In this document: piece after piece, positions 8,127-17,031 of the stretch
Layout of the letters: each line of letters begins with the position of its first letter
How positions within the stretch are numbered: position 1 is the stretch's first letter
Origin: an uncultured Flavobacteriaceae bacterium
GTDB taxonomy: Bacteria; Bacteroidota; Bacteroidia; Flavobacteriales; Flavobacteriaceae
Assembly (NCBI GenBank): GCA_937924845.1
Contig: CALDUQ010000109.1
Coordinates: 1 to 36,733 of the forward strand
Length of the DNA: 36,733 bases
Direction of reading: 5' to 3'
Notes under the pieces: generated by a model
What the model was told of the DNA's origin: nothing
What the model saw: only the letters and a program-made list of their open reading frames with translations
Databases searched by the model: none
Position numbers and translations under genes: made by a program

Positions 8127-10262
8127 TCAATCTTTCAACTTTGAGTTTATTGTGCTTGGCAACACTTTATACCCCATATTATATAGGGTAAATCCATAAA
8201 CATCTGCAGCTTGTGCTATGGTTTTACTAATTGGTGTACCAGCTCCATGACCTGCGTTAGTTTCTATTCTTATCAAAACAGGGTTAGTTCCTTCTTGCTT
8301 ATTTTGCAACTCGGCTGCAAATTTAAAACTATGAGCAGGCACCACACGATCATCATGATCGCCTGTTGTAATTAAAGTTGCAGGATATGTAACCCCATTT
8401 TTAACATTATGCAATGGCGAATAGGACATCAAATACTTAAACATAGTTTTATCATCTTGCGCAGTACCATAATCATAAGCCCAACCTGCTCCCGATGTAA
8501 ATTTATGATAACGTAGCATATCTAACACACCAACTGCTGGCAATGCAACCTTAGCCAAATCGGGACGTTGGGTCATTGTAGCCCCAACTAACAAACCACC
8601 GTTTGAACCGCCTTTTATAGCTAGGTAATTTGACGAGGTATAGTTTTTATTAATCAAATATTCAGCGGCAGCTATAAAATCGTCAAATACATTTTGTTTT
8701 TTTAGCTTTATACCAGCATTATGCCAATCTTTACCATATTCGCCACCACCTCTAATATTTGGCACAGCATAAATCCCACCTTGCTCTAGCCAAACTGCAT
8801 TTGATGGATTAAAACTTGGTGTTAAACTTACATTAAAACCACCGTAACCGTATAATATAGTTGGGTTTTTTCCATTTAATTGAAGTCCTTTTTTATAAGT
8901 AATAATCATCGGAATTTTAGTCCCGTCGCTAGAAGCATAAAACACTTGTTTACTTTGATACGCATCCGAATTAAAATCAACTTCGGGCTTAATATACACA
9001 ACCGACTCGCCAGTTTTTACATTGTATTTAAAAATAGTTGAAGGCGTTTTATAATTAGAAAAACTATAAAACAACATTTTATCATTAACCTTACCATTAA
9101 AACCACTTACACTACCAATACCAGGAAGGTTAATTGCTCTAATTAGTTTGCCATCATAATCATATTGCTCTACTTTTGAAACGGCATGAACCATATATTC
9201 TGCAAAAAAATATCCTCCACCCTTTGACACCGTTAGTACATGATCGCTTTCGGGGATAAAATCCACCCAGTTTTCTGGCTGGGGTTTATGCGCATTTACC
9301 GTTATAATCTTTTTATTTGGCGCGTTTAAATTTGTTACTAAATACAATTTATCATCAGTATTAGTGATGGCATAAGTATCGCTTTTTTCATGATTCAATA
9401 TACACTCTAATTTTGAGTTAGGATTACTCAAATTTTTAATATACAGTTTATTTCCTGATGTTGAATTGGATGCCGAAATAAACAAAAAACGTGCATCTTC
9501 ACTTACTTGAGCGCCAACATAACGGTGTTTTTCGGCAGGTGTATTTCCAAAAACCAACACATCATTACTTTGTGGGGTATTTAATTTATGATAATATACT
9601 TTATGCTGATCGGTTTTTGACGATAATTCGCTACCTACTGGTTTGTCATAACTTGAGTAGTAAAACCCTTGGTTTTTATACCATGAAATTCCGCTAAATT
9701 TTACATCTACTAAAGTATCTCCTACAACTTTATTGTCGGCTGTAGTTTTAACAATTATTTTTCGCCAATCACTACCGCCCTCAGAAATCGCGTATGCCAA
9801 CAACGATCCGTCTTTAGAAAAACTAAAATTAGCCAATGATGTTGTCCCATCCGCACTAAAAGTATTAGGATCTAAAAATACCTCAACATTACCGTTTGTT
9901 GATTTTCGGTACATTATACTTTGATTTTGCAAACCTTCATTTTTAAAAAAATATTCAAAATCACCTTCCTTAAAAGGCGCGCTAATTTTTTTATAATCCC
10001 ACATTTTTTGCAAACGTTTTTCGATATCCTTTCGATACGGTATACTGTCTAAATACGTTTGGGTAGATTTATTTTGATTGTTAACCCAAGCGGCGGTTTC
10101 TTTACTATTATCATCTTCTAGCCAACGATATGGATCTGGCACTTGAGTACCAAAATAATCATCTACAACTCCATTTTTTTTAGTTTCAGGGTAAGTCGTT
10201 GGTTTATCGCTACATGACATCATAAGTGTTATTAATAATATAGTACTAATTTTAAATTTCAT
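8127..10262 (-). CDS. Prolyl oligopeptidase, family S9A, predicted lipoprotein
   Basis: A serine peptidase that cuts short peptides after proline. The 711-residue length is typical. The N-terminal seven-bladed propeller (about 75-430) is followed by the alpha/beta-hydrolase domain. The triad is visible: Ser553 in GGSNGG, Asp637 in HDDRVVP and His672 in NAGHGAG; the arginine after Asp637-Asp638 fits the proline-pocket residue of this family. The N-terminus is a signal peptide ending at LMMSC (C17), a lipobox-like site, so the enzyme is probably anchored in the envelope and acts on periplasmic peptides. It lies 20 bases after the carboxymuconolactone-decarboxylase-like gene and 10 before the ABC ATPase. 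Confidence 0.96.
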   Translation of the reverse strand: MKFKISTILLITLMMSCSDKPTTYPETKKNGVVDDYFGTQVPDPYRWLEDDNSKETAAWVNNQNKSTQTYLDSIPYRKDIEKRLQKMWDYKKISAPFKEGDFEYFFKNEGLQNQSIMYRKSTNGNVEVFLDPNTFSADGTTSLANFSFSKDGSLLAYAISEGGSDWRKIIVKTTADNKVVGDTLVDVKFSGISWYKNQGFYYSSYDKPVGSELSSKTDQHKVYYHKLNTPQSNDVLVFGNTPAEKHRYVGAQVSEDARFLFISASNSTSGNKLYIKNLSNPNSKLECILNHEKSDTYAITNTDDKLYLVTNLNAPNKKIITVNAHKPQPENWVDFIPESDHVLTVSKGGGYFFAEYMVHAVSKVEQYDYDGKLIRAINLPGIGSVSGFNGKVNDKMLFYSFSNYKTPSTIFKYNVKTGESVVYIKPEVDFNSDAYQSKQVFYASSDGTKIPMIITYKKGLQLNGKNPTILYGYGGFNVSLTPSFNPSNAVWLEQGGIYAVPNIRGGGEYGKDWHNAGIKLKKQNVFDDFIAAAEYLINKNYTSSNYLAIKGGSNGGLLVGATMTQRPDLAKVALPAVGVLDMLRYHKFTSGAGWAYDYGTAQDDKTMFKYLMSYSPLHNVKNGVTYPATLITTGDHDDRVVPAHSFKFAAELQNKQEGTNPVLIRIETNAGHGAGTPISKTIAQAADVYGFTLYNMGYKVLPSTINSKLKD

Positions 10263-10282
10263 AATATTTTTATATATAAAGA

Positions 10283-10885
10283 TTAATAGTTGGACCCATC
10301 ATGCTTTCCTACCTCAAAGCCATGCTTACCTAGGTACTGGTTACCACTTTCAATAGCGCCTTGCTCAATAGTAGTTCCCATAGAGTCGTTCCATCTATTA
10401 AGATATCCAAACAATGAAATTACCCCAAGCATTTCCACAATTTCACCTTCATTCCAATGCTCATATAAGCGTTTTTTAATTTCAGCATTTACAGCATTAG
10501 GCACTTGACTTGCTGCCAAACTAAAATCTAAAGCCACACGTTCGGCAGCATTAAAAGCGGGATGTGTTTTATACTCCCAAATATTATCTAATTGTTGTTG
10601 CTCGGCGCCATAACGCTCGGCTGCTCGAATAGCGTGCGCTTGACAATACCTGCAACCAGTAGCATTACTACTTACCCAAGCAATCATTCGTTTTAATGCC
10701 GAAGTTACTCGCCCCTCATTAGCCATAACCGCTTTGTTTAAATTTATAAACGCTTTACTTATCGCTGGGCGTCGCTGCATGGTAAGCACCGAGTTAGGAC
10801 AAAACCCTAAGGTTTCATTAAAAAATTCAGCTAATTTTTTGGTCTCTATATCGTAATCAGCAGATAACGGAGTAACTAATGCCAT
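10283..10885 (-). CDS. AhpD/carboxymuconolactone decarboxylase-like peroxidase-related protein
   Basis: A 200-residue all-helical protein with the AhpD-type motif Cys78-x2-Cys81-x2-His84 (GCRYCQAH), the redox centre used by alkylhydroperoxidase-like members. Length and the ANEGRVTSALKRMIAWVSS context match the peroxidase-related branch of the carboxymuconolactone decarboxylase family. It is first in a minus-strand run with prolyl oligopeptidase and the ABC ATPase, and is divergent from an OsmC-like gene, another thiol peroxidase. A role in peroxide removal is inferred from motif and neighbour; the real substrate is unknown. Confidence 0.9.
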   Translation of the reverse strand: MALVTPLSADYDIETKKLAEFFNETLGFCPNSVLTMQRRPAISKAFINLNKAVMANEGRVTSALKRMIAWVSSNATGCRYCQAHAIRAAERYGAEQQQLDNIWEYKTHPAFNAAERVALDFSLAASQVPNAVNAEIKKRLYEHWNEGEIVEMLGVISLFGYLNRWNDSMGTTIEQGAIESGNQYLGKHGFEVGKHDGSNY

Positions 10886-10914
10886 GATTTTTTTAGGTTT
10901 ATTATGAATAATTC

Positions 10915-10922
10915 CAAATATA
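10915..10922 (-). promoter_or_regulatory. Candidate -7 box for the AhpD-like gene
   Basis: The minus strand reads TATATTTG at 10922-10915, an exact TAnnTTTG match, about 30 bases upstream of the ATG at 10885. No TTG was found at the usual -33 distance. Confidence 0.45.
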
Positions 10923-10955
10923 AAAAATTACACTCCTTAATAATAATTAATCGTG

Positions 10956-10963
10956 TATTTTTG
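10956..10963 (+). promoter_or_regulatory. Candidate -7 box for the OsmC-like gene
   Basis: TATTTTTG at 10956-10963 matches TAnnTTTG and would start transcription about 20 bases before the ATG at 10989. It is back to back with the minus-strand box at 10915-10922, so the two peroxide-type genes may share a control region of about 100 bases. Confidence 0.45.
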
Positions 10964-10988
10964 AAGTAACAACTAAATTATTACAATT

Positions 10989-11414
10989 ATGGCAGATATC
11001 ATTACAGTTGACTGGAAAGGCGACATGCTTTTTGAAACCGATACCCCTAGAGGTCAAAAACACAAATTTTTAATGGATGATGGCGCCAATGGCGAAGATA
11101 GCCTTGGCCAAGGTCCTAAAGCCATGATGCTTTCGGGATTAGCAGGTTGCTCGGGCCTAGACATTATTTCAATATTAAAAAAAATGAAAGCCCAAATTGA
11201 AGATTTTAAAATGATTGCAAAAGGTGAACTTACCACCGAACATCCCAAAACATATCACTCGGTAAACCTAGAATACCATTTTTACGGCTCAAATTTGGAC
11301 GAGAAAAAAATAAATAAAGCGGTAAACCTATCAATTGATAAATACTGCGGCGTTATGGAAATGTTTAGACAATTTGCAAAACTTACAACCTCCATACATT
11401 TTCATAACAACTAA
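10989..11414 (+). CDS. OsmC family protein (thiol peroxidase-like)
   Basis: A 141-residue OsmC/Ohr-fold protein. The two cysteines expected of the family are present: Cys54 in GLAGCSGLDI and Cys120 in KYCGVMEMF. These form the peroxidatic and resolving pair in OsmC and Ohr, which reduce organic hydroperoxides; the VxLEYHF strand also fits. It is divergent from an AhpD-like gene with CxxC and is 31 bases ahead of recJ, so it may be the first gene of an OsmC-recJ-MFS transcript. Whether it belongs to the Ohr, OsmC or YhfA branch was not resolved; the short N-terminus leans to YhfA/OsmC. Confidence 0.93.
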   Translation: MADIITVDWKGDMLFETDTPRGQKHKFLMDDGANGEDSLGQGPKAMMLSGLAGCSGLDIISILKKMKAQIEDFKMIAKGELTTEHPKTYHSVNLEYHFYGSNLDEKKINKAVNLSIDKYCGVMEMFRQFAKLTTSIHFHNN

Positions 11415-11445
11415 GTTTTAAGCCTCAAAATCGAACTCACTAAGT

Positions 11446-13134
11446 ATGCGCTGGAGTATAAAACCAAAACCCGACACCACTAAAGTTAAGCTACTACAAA
11501 AAGCACTTAATATTGATACCGCTATTGCGGAACTTTTAGTACAACGTGGTATTGAAACTTTTGACCAGGCTAAACATTTTTTTAGGCCATCGCTCAATAA
11601 TTTGCATGACCCATTTTTAATGAAAGGCATGCAACAAGCAGTTAATCGCATTGAAACTGCCATACAAAACAATGAGTCTATTTTAATTTACGGCGATTAT
11701 GATGTTGACGGTACCACATCGGTAGCTTTAATGGCGTCATACCTTAAAACTAAAACGAAACACATTACCACATATATTCCCGACAGATATGCAGAAGGCT
11801 ATGGCATATCCTACAAAGGCATCGATTTTGCAAGTACGCATAACATTACGCTAATCATTGCTTTAGATTGTGGTATAAAAGCAATAGATAAGGTTGATTA
11901 TGCTGCCAAAAAAAATATCGATTTTATCATTTGCGACCACCATAATCCAGGAAACACCGTTCCTGATGCTATTGCTGTTTTAGACCCTAAGCAAACCGAT
12001 TGCAACTACCCATACAAAGAGCTTTGTGGCTGTGGCGTTGGCTTTAAACTTATTCAAGCCTTAGCAACAAAACACAACCAAACAATTAATGATTTAATCC
12101 CTTATCTAGATTTAGTTGCTACGGCAATTGCTGCAGATATTGTTCCCATTACTGGGGAAAATAGAATCCTTGCATACCATGGCACTAAAGTCATAAACAC
12201 CAACCCCCGTACCGGTATGCGCGTTATGCTTGAGCAAACTAAAAAAACATCGTTTACAATAACTGACATTGTTTTTACAATCGCACCAAGAATTAATGCT
12301 GCTGGCCGAATGAAACACGGTAATCATGCCGTAAACTTATTAGTCGAAACCGACGAAACAACTGCATATGCCCATGCTAAAGATATAGAAGCATATAATC
12401 AAGAGCGTAAAGCAACCGATAAAACAACCACCATTGAAGCCCTTCAACAAATAAAAGATTTAAACGAGCAAGAAAAAACAACTACTGTTGTATATAATGA
12501 AAACTGGCACAAAGGAGTAATTGGCATTGTAGCCTCGCGCCTTATCGAAACCTACTATAGACCAACATTAGTTTTTACCAAAAGTGGCGATAAACTTGCC
12601 GCTTCAGCCAGATCTGTAAAAGGATTTAATGTTTATGATGCCATAAACGCTTGCGCGGAACATATCGAACAATTTGGCGGTCATAAATATGCAGCAGGTT
12701 TAACTTTACGTCCCGAAAACTACACTGCTTTTAAACAAAAATTTGAACAAGTGGTTAACGCCACCATCGATAAAAAGTTATTATCACCAGAAATTAGCAT
12801 CGATAGCAATATCACGCTAACATCAATTACACCAAAATTTCATCGCATTTTAAAACAATTCGCACCTTTTGGCCCTGGTAATATGACTCCTATATTTATA
12901 GCAGAGCAATTACAAGACACTGGTTACGCCAAACCTGTTGGAGAAGATGACAAGCATTTAAAATTAACTGCCACACAACACGATGGTGCAAATTTTTCGG
13001 GCATTGGATTTAATCTTGGCAACAAAATTAATCTTATTAAAAACAAGCATTACTTTAGTGCCGCATTTTCTGTCGAAGAAAATGAATGGAATAACAAAAT
13101 CAACCTACAACTCAACCTACGCGATATTAAATGA
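11446..13134 (+). CDS. recJ: Single-stranded-DNA-specific exonuclease RecJ
   Basis: RecJ degrades single-stranded DNA 5' to 3' in recombination, mismatch repair and replication restart. The 562-residue protein shows the DHH-family metal ligands: YGDYDVDG (D84, D86, D88), D141 in ALDCG and DHH (164-166), followed by the DHHA1 half with the GGHKYAAG motif and a C-terminal OB-like domain. The length is usual for the shorter RecJ found in this phylum. The TGA overlaps the ATG of the downstream MFS gene by 4 bases (13131-13134), so translation is probably coupled. Confidence 0.97.
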   Translation: MRWSIKPKPDTTKVKLLQKALNIDTAIAELLVQRGIETFDQAKHFFRPSLNNLHDPFLMKGMQQAVNRIETAIQNNESILIYGDYDVDGTTSVALMASYLKTKTKHITTYIPDRYAEGYGISYKGIDFASTHNITLIIALDCGIKAIDKVDYAAKKNIDFIICDHHNPGNTVPDAIAVLDPKQTDCNYPYKELCGCGVGFKLIQALATKHNQTINDLIPYLDLVATAIAADIVPITGENRILAYHGTKVINTNPRTGMRVMLEQTKKTSFTITDIVFTIAPRINAAGRMKHGNHAVNLLVETDETTAYAHAKDIEAYNQERKATDKTTTIEALQQIKDLNEQEKTTTVVYNENWHKGVIGIVASRLIETYYRPTLVFTKSGDKLAASARSVKGFNVYDAINACAEHIEQFGGHKYAAGLTLRPENYTAFKQKFEQVVNATIDKKLLSPEISIDSNITLTSITPKFHRILKQFAPFGPGNMTPIFIAEQLQDTGYAKPVGEDDKHLKLTATQHDGANFSGIGFNLGNKINLIKNKHYFSAAFSVEENEWNNKINLQLNLRDIK

Positions 13135-14396
13135 AAAAGCTTAAAAACGACCCCTATGCTGCGCTTAGAATAAAAGAATTTAATATTTTTTTACTACTTC
13201 GATTTGCTCTAGTTTTTGGCTGGTCAATGCAATTTATAATAATTGAATGGGAAGTGTACCACATCACCAAAGATCCTTGGTCAATAGGATTAATTGGACT
13301 TATGGAAATAATTCCTGCCTTTACAATGGCTTTATTTGCAGGACATATTGTTGATCAAAAGGAAAAACGAAACCTCCTCATGGTTTGTATTTCTTTATTT
13401 TCATTAATTAGCTTAGGTTTATTTTTAATAACAACACCACAAATTTCAAACCAATGGTCTAAAAACAGCATTTTATATTCCATTTATGGTTTGGTGTTTT
13501 TTGGCGGCATATTACGCTCGTTTTTTGGACCAACCATATTTTCATTAGTAGCATTAATTGTACCTAAAAACATTTACCCCAATGCCGCAACATGGAATAG
13601 CTCTACATGGCAAGTCGCTTCGGTTTTAGGGTCAGCCCTTGCAGGATTTTCAATCAAATTTATTGGCGTACATTGGTCACTTTGCATTGTATTTTCGCTT
13701 GTAATTTTTTCGCTTTTTGTGTTATTTTTTATAAAGAAAAAACCCATACTTAACCCCAAAATTGGCGAACCAATGCTTGAAAGTCTAAAGCAAGGTGTAA
13801 AATTTGTATTTAAAACTAAAGCTATTTTGGGTGCAATTACCTTAGATATGGTAGCCGTGCTTTTTGGAGGCGCAGTCGCTTTATTAGCTGTATTTGCCGA
13901 AGATATTTTAAAAGTTGGCGCCGAAGGCTTTGGCATTTTACGTGCTGCACCCGCAATTGGCGCTTCAATAACCATGTTATTTACCGCTTATATCCCTATT
14001 AGTAAAAATGCTGGCTTAAAACTTCTTGCTGCTATTTTTGGTTTTGGAGTTTGCATTATCACTTTTGGTTTATCTTCTGTATTTTGGATATCTGTAGTAG
14101 CTTTGTTTTTTAGCGGTGTTACCGATGGCGTTTCAATGGTAATACGACAAACCATTTTACAAGTTAAAACTCCTGACGAGATGCGTGGTCGCGTCTCATC
14201 AGTCAACTCAATGTTTGTTGGGTCGTCTAATGAGCTAGGTGCTTTTGAAAGTGGCTTAACAGCAAAACTAATGGGCACAGCCAAAGCTGTTGTTTTTGGC
14301 GGCACCATGACCTTGATTATTGTAATTGCAGTGGCTTTAAAAAATAAAACACTGCGCAACCTTGACTTAACTAAAGATATAAAAGCATTACAATAA
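13131..14396 (+). CDS. MFS transporter (MFS_3/EntS-like)
   Basis: A 421-residue membrane protein with about 11-12 hydrophobic segments spread along its length, a cytoplasmic loop near 75-85 containing GHIVDQKEKRN (the MFS loop 2-3 signature in degenerate form), and DEMRGRVSSVNSMFVG, a motif typical of the MFS_3 branch that includes the enterobactin exporter EntS. It is most likely a proton-driven exporter of a small molecule; the substrate cannot be told. It overlaps recJ by 4 bases at its start and converges on the minus-strand gene ending at 14407 with only 10 bases between, leaving no room for a separate terminator. Confidence 0.9.
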   Translation: MKKLKNDPYAALRIKEFNIFLLLRFALVFGWSMQFIIIEWEVYHITKDPWSIGLIGLMEIIPAFTMALFAGHIVDQKEKRNLLMVCISLFSLISLGLFLITTPQISNQWSKNSILYSIYGLVFFGGILRSFFGPTIFSLVALIVPKNIYPNAATWNSSTWQVASVLGSALAGFSIKFIGVHWSLCIVFSLVIFSLFVLFFIKKKPILNPKIGEPMLESLKQGVKFVFKTKAILGAITLDMVAVLFGGAVALLAVFAEDILKVGAEGFGILRAAPAIGASITMLFTAYIPISKNAGLKLLAAIFGFGVCIITFGLSSVFWISVVALFFSGVTDGVSMVIRQTILQVKTPDEMRGRVSSVNSMFVGSSNELGAFESGLTAKLMGTAKAVVFGGTMTLIIVIAVALKNKTLRNLDLTKDIKALQ

Positions 14397-14406
14397 CAAT
14401 GATTTT

Positions 14407-15669
14407 TTAAAAATATTGACCAACCCCAAATACAAAACCACTTGTAGAATTGGGGGTAATGCCATACCCGTAATCTACCCTAAAAGTGGCATTAAATATT
14501 TTTTTATGCGTAACACGAAATCCTATTCCTGGGTAAATCCGTAAATTTTGATTTTTAGAAAAATCACCAAAATCACCTCCCGGATTTCTCCAACTACCTG
14601 CATCAATAAAAGCGTTACTTTGTATTACTATAGATTTTTTATCAAATAACGTGTGTCGGTACTCCGTATTTAAAACAACAACACCTGTACCTCTATCAAT
14701 AGTATTTCCAACACCACGAACATTTAAATTATTATCAACCGAAAAAGGTGCAAATGGTGAGTTAGCATTGGTGGCTAAACCAATACGCAGCCGATTTGCC
14801 CAATTGCCTTTAGTGCCAATTCGCGAAAAATATTGAAAATCATTCCACCAAATAGTAAAGTCAGGCAACGTTAAATCATTAGCCTTAACATATTGCACAT
14901 TTAAAACACTTCTAAAACCCTTAGCATATTGATAATAATAATCAATAGCATTATACTCATAAACCAATTTATACAAAAGTTTATCAACGTTTAATGCCTG
15001 CGGAATATCATTTGCGGTAGCACCAAAAAGGTAAGTATAATCTTCATTAAAAAAAGTGACCCCTGCCTCTATACGATGTTTAAAATTAAATTCATACAAC
15101 GCTAAAATCTCAAAAGAGGTATTGTTATATTTATAATCTGCTGTGCCACCAGGTAAAAAAACAGGCTCTTGAGTGGTTAAATCTTGATAATTAAGTGCAA
15201 CACCAAAAGCATTATTAAACAAAAAAGGTGCGCGTATATTAAATCCGAAAGAATCAAAAACATCCTGCTGATAAAACCCGCCAACTGCTATATTTCGCCC
15301 TAAGGCATTAAACTCATATAATCCTGCCCTAAAAGCAAACTCATCGGCATTAGTCGTATAAATATTTAACTGAGGGTTTATTGTAAAATTTTCCTCTATA
15401 TTATAAAATACATTGTAACGATTATCATGCGATTTAAAAACCTGAAAGTAAGCATGTGATACCCCTGGCAAACGCTTTAACCTAATGATGTCTTGTTTTA
15501 AAACAACAGAGTCTAATACTTTTCCTTTTTTTGTATCGCTAATTAAACGCACAAAATTGGCTTTCATTTTTGTATTGCCTTGCACTTTTACATCCTCAAC
15601 AATATAATTTTGAGCACTTACCCTACAAACACTTACAAACAGTATTAATTTAAACCAAACTCTCAACAT
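14407..15669 (-). CDS. Omp85-like outer membrane protein (one POTRA plus barrel), copy 2
   Basis: A 420-residue secreted protein: a signal peptide (about 1-19), one POTRA-like domain (about 22-90; VEDVKVQGN start and RLKRLPGVSHAYFQV end), and a C-terminal beta-barrel. It carries NVRGVGNTIDRG, equivalent to the VRGY/F motif in loop 6 of the Omp85 superfamily, and ends in phenylalanine (GVGQYF), the usual outer-membrane barrel C-terminus. It is a paralogue of the gene just upstream (15718-16998): PFAPF, VRGVGNTIDRG, LNTEYRHTL and SNAF.DAGSW are shared almost word for word. One POTRA is far fewer than the five of BamA, so it is not the main assembly factor. The cargo is unknown. Confidence 0.85.
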   Translation of the reverse strand: MLRVWFKLILFVSVCRVSAQNYIVEDVKVQGNTKMKANFVRLISDTKKGKVLDSVVLKQDIIRLKRLPGVSHAYFQVFKSHDNRYNVFYNIEENFTINPQLNIYTTNADEFAFRAGLYEFNALGRNIAVGGFYQQDVFDSFGFNIRAPFLFNNAFGVALNYQDLTTQEPVFLPGGTADYKYNNTSFEILALYEFNFKHRIEAGVTFFNEDYTYLFGATANDIPQALNVDKLLYKLVYEYNAIDYYYQYAKGFRSVLNVQYVKANDLTLPDFTIWWNDFQYFSRIGTKGNWANRLRIGLATNANSPFAPFSVDNNLNVRGVGNTIDRGTGVVVLNTEYRHTLFDKKSIVIQSNAFIDAGSWRNPGGDFGDFSKNQNLRIYPGIGFRVTHKKIFNATFRVDYGYGITPNSTSGFVFGVGQYF

Positions 15670-15682
15670 AATGTATTTACTA

Positions 15683-15690
15683 CAAAAATA
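15683..15690 (-). promoter_or_regulatory. Candidate -7 box for the second Omp85-like gene
   Basis: TATTTTTG on the minus strand at 15690-15683 matches TAnnTTTG, 14 bases before the ATG at 15669, in the 48-base gap between the two paralogues. It may let the second copy be transcribed on its own. No -33 TTG was seen. Confidence 0.3.
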
Positions 15691-15717
15691 GTATTAGTTT
15701 TTTAACCTTATCTTTTA

Positions 15718-16998
15718 TTAAAAATATTGACCAATACCAAACACAATACCGTTAGTCGCATTTTCACCTATACCAACACCGTAATCTAATCTAAAAACAG
15801 CATTAAAAATGCGCTTATGAATAAATCGAATTCCTACACCTGGATACAATCGGGTTGAAGTACCATCAAAAAGTTGAGAAAAAGGTTCGCCAGGATTTTG
15901 CCAGCTTCCAGCATCTACAAAGGCATTACTTTGTATTACAAACCAGCCTTTTTCATAAAGTGTGTGTCTATACTCCGTATTTAATACAATCGCTGCTGCT
16001 CCTCTATCAATAGTGTTACCAACACCTCTTATATTTAATTGATTATCTAAAGCAAAAGGCGCAAACTCTGAGTCGCTATTAGAGGCTACAGATAATCTTA
16101 ACCTGTTTGCCCAATTGCCTTTTTGACCTATACGCTTAAAATACTCTAAATCATGTCGCCCTATAAAAAAATCATCTAAAGGTGCATCTCCACCTGTAGC
16201 TAATTGAATGTTAGTTAAACTCCTAAACCCTGATAAATACTGATAATCAATTAACAATTTATTATACTCATATTCAGCAAAAAATGTCACTTTATCGGCC
16301 TCTAAATTAGTAGGAACATTTAAGGCGTTTACATTTAGTATAGTTTCATTTTGTTCGGCATCAAAAACATAAGTTTCGTTAGAAAACCTTACCCCTATTT
16401 GTGCATTATTATGAAAATCAAACTCATATAAAAGCAAAGCTTCTAGTGCTTTACTTGTAAATTGATAATTAACATCACCCGTATTAAAAAATACTGGCTC
16501 TAAAGAGGTGTTGTTTTGATAATTAATACCAAACCCAAACTTATTTGAAAATAAATATGGCGCCTCCCAAAAAACACCATAAGAGTCAAACACATCGCGT
16601 TGATAAAACCCACCGTAAATTTGATTGGTTCCAAAACCGTTAAACTCAAACGCTGAAACTCTAAAGGCAAATTCGCCATTATTGGCGGTAGATATACGCA
16701 AACCTGGTATAATTGTAAAATTTTCTTCTATTGTATAAATTAATGTAAGGTTGCCATCTTTAGTATTGGTGACTTGATAATTTGCTTTTGCAATTCCTGC
16801 CAACCTATTTAATCGCTGAATATCGGTTTTTACTTTATTTTCATTATAAACACTACCTTCTTTCACTTTAATTAATCGCAGCAAAAACGATTTTTTAGTT
16901 TTTTTTAACCCTTCAATTTCGATTTTAGAAATTGTTTTGTCTTGAGCAAAACTAGGTAATGCGAGTGCTAATAGTAAAATAAATACTACTTTTTTCAT
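15718..16998 (-). CDS. Omp85-like outer membrane protein (one POTRA plus barrel), copy 1
   Basis: A 426-residue paralogue of the adjacent 14407-15669 gene with the same plan: signal peptide (1-18, ending SFA-QD), one POTRA-like domain (about 22-90; KIEIEGLKKTKKSFLLRLI), and a barrel with the loop-6-type IRGVGNTIDRG and a terminal phenylalanine. By eye about half the residues match the other copy, with the best agreement in the C-terminal half, so this is an old tandem duplication with drift in the POTRA and loop regions. It lies 33 bases after a predicted beta-barrel gene and belongs to the four-gene run starting with the DUF547 gene. Role: assembly or secretion through the outer membrane, inferred from the fold only. 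Confidence 0.85.
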   Translation of the reverse strand: MKKVVFILLLALALPSFAQDKTISKIEIEGLKKTKKSFLLRLIKVKEGSVYNENKVKTDIQRLNRLAGIAKANYQVTNTKDGNLTLIYTIEENFTIIPGLRISTANNGEFAFRVSAFEFNGFGTNQIYGGFYQRDVFDSYGVFWEAPYLFSNKFGFGINYQNNTSLEPVFFNTGDVNYQFTSKALEALLLYEFDFHNNAQIGVRFSNETYVFDAEQNETILNVNALNVPTNLEADKVTFFAEYEYNKLLIDYQYLSGFRSLTNIQLATGGDAPLDDFFIGRHDLEYFKRIGQKGNWANRLRLSVASNSDSEFAPFALDNQLNIRGVGNTIDRGAAAIVLNTEYRHTLYEKGWFVIQSNAFVDAGSWQNPGEPFSQLFDGTSTRLYPGVGIRFIHKRIFNAVFRLDYGVGIGENATNGIVFGIGQYF

Positions 16999-17031
16999 AA
17001 CGATTTATTTAAACACAATTAAGTACACTTA

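Noticed and set aside
13574-14359. Minus-strand open frames opposite the MFS gene
   Set aside because: The plus-strand frame is a continuous membrane transporter; the antisense frames are proline- and threonine-rich shadows without motifs.
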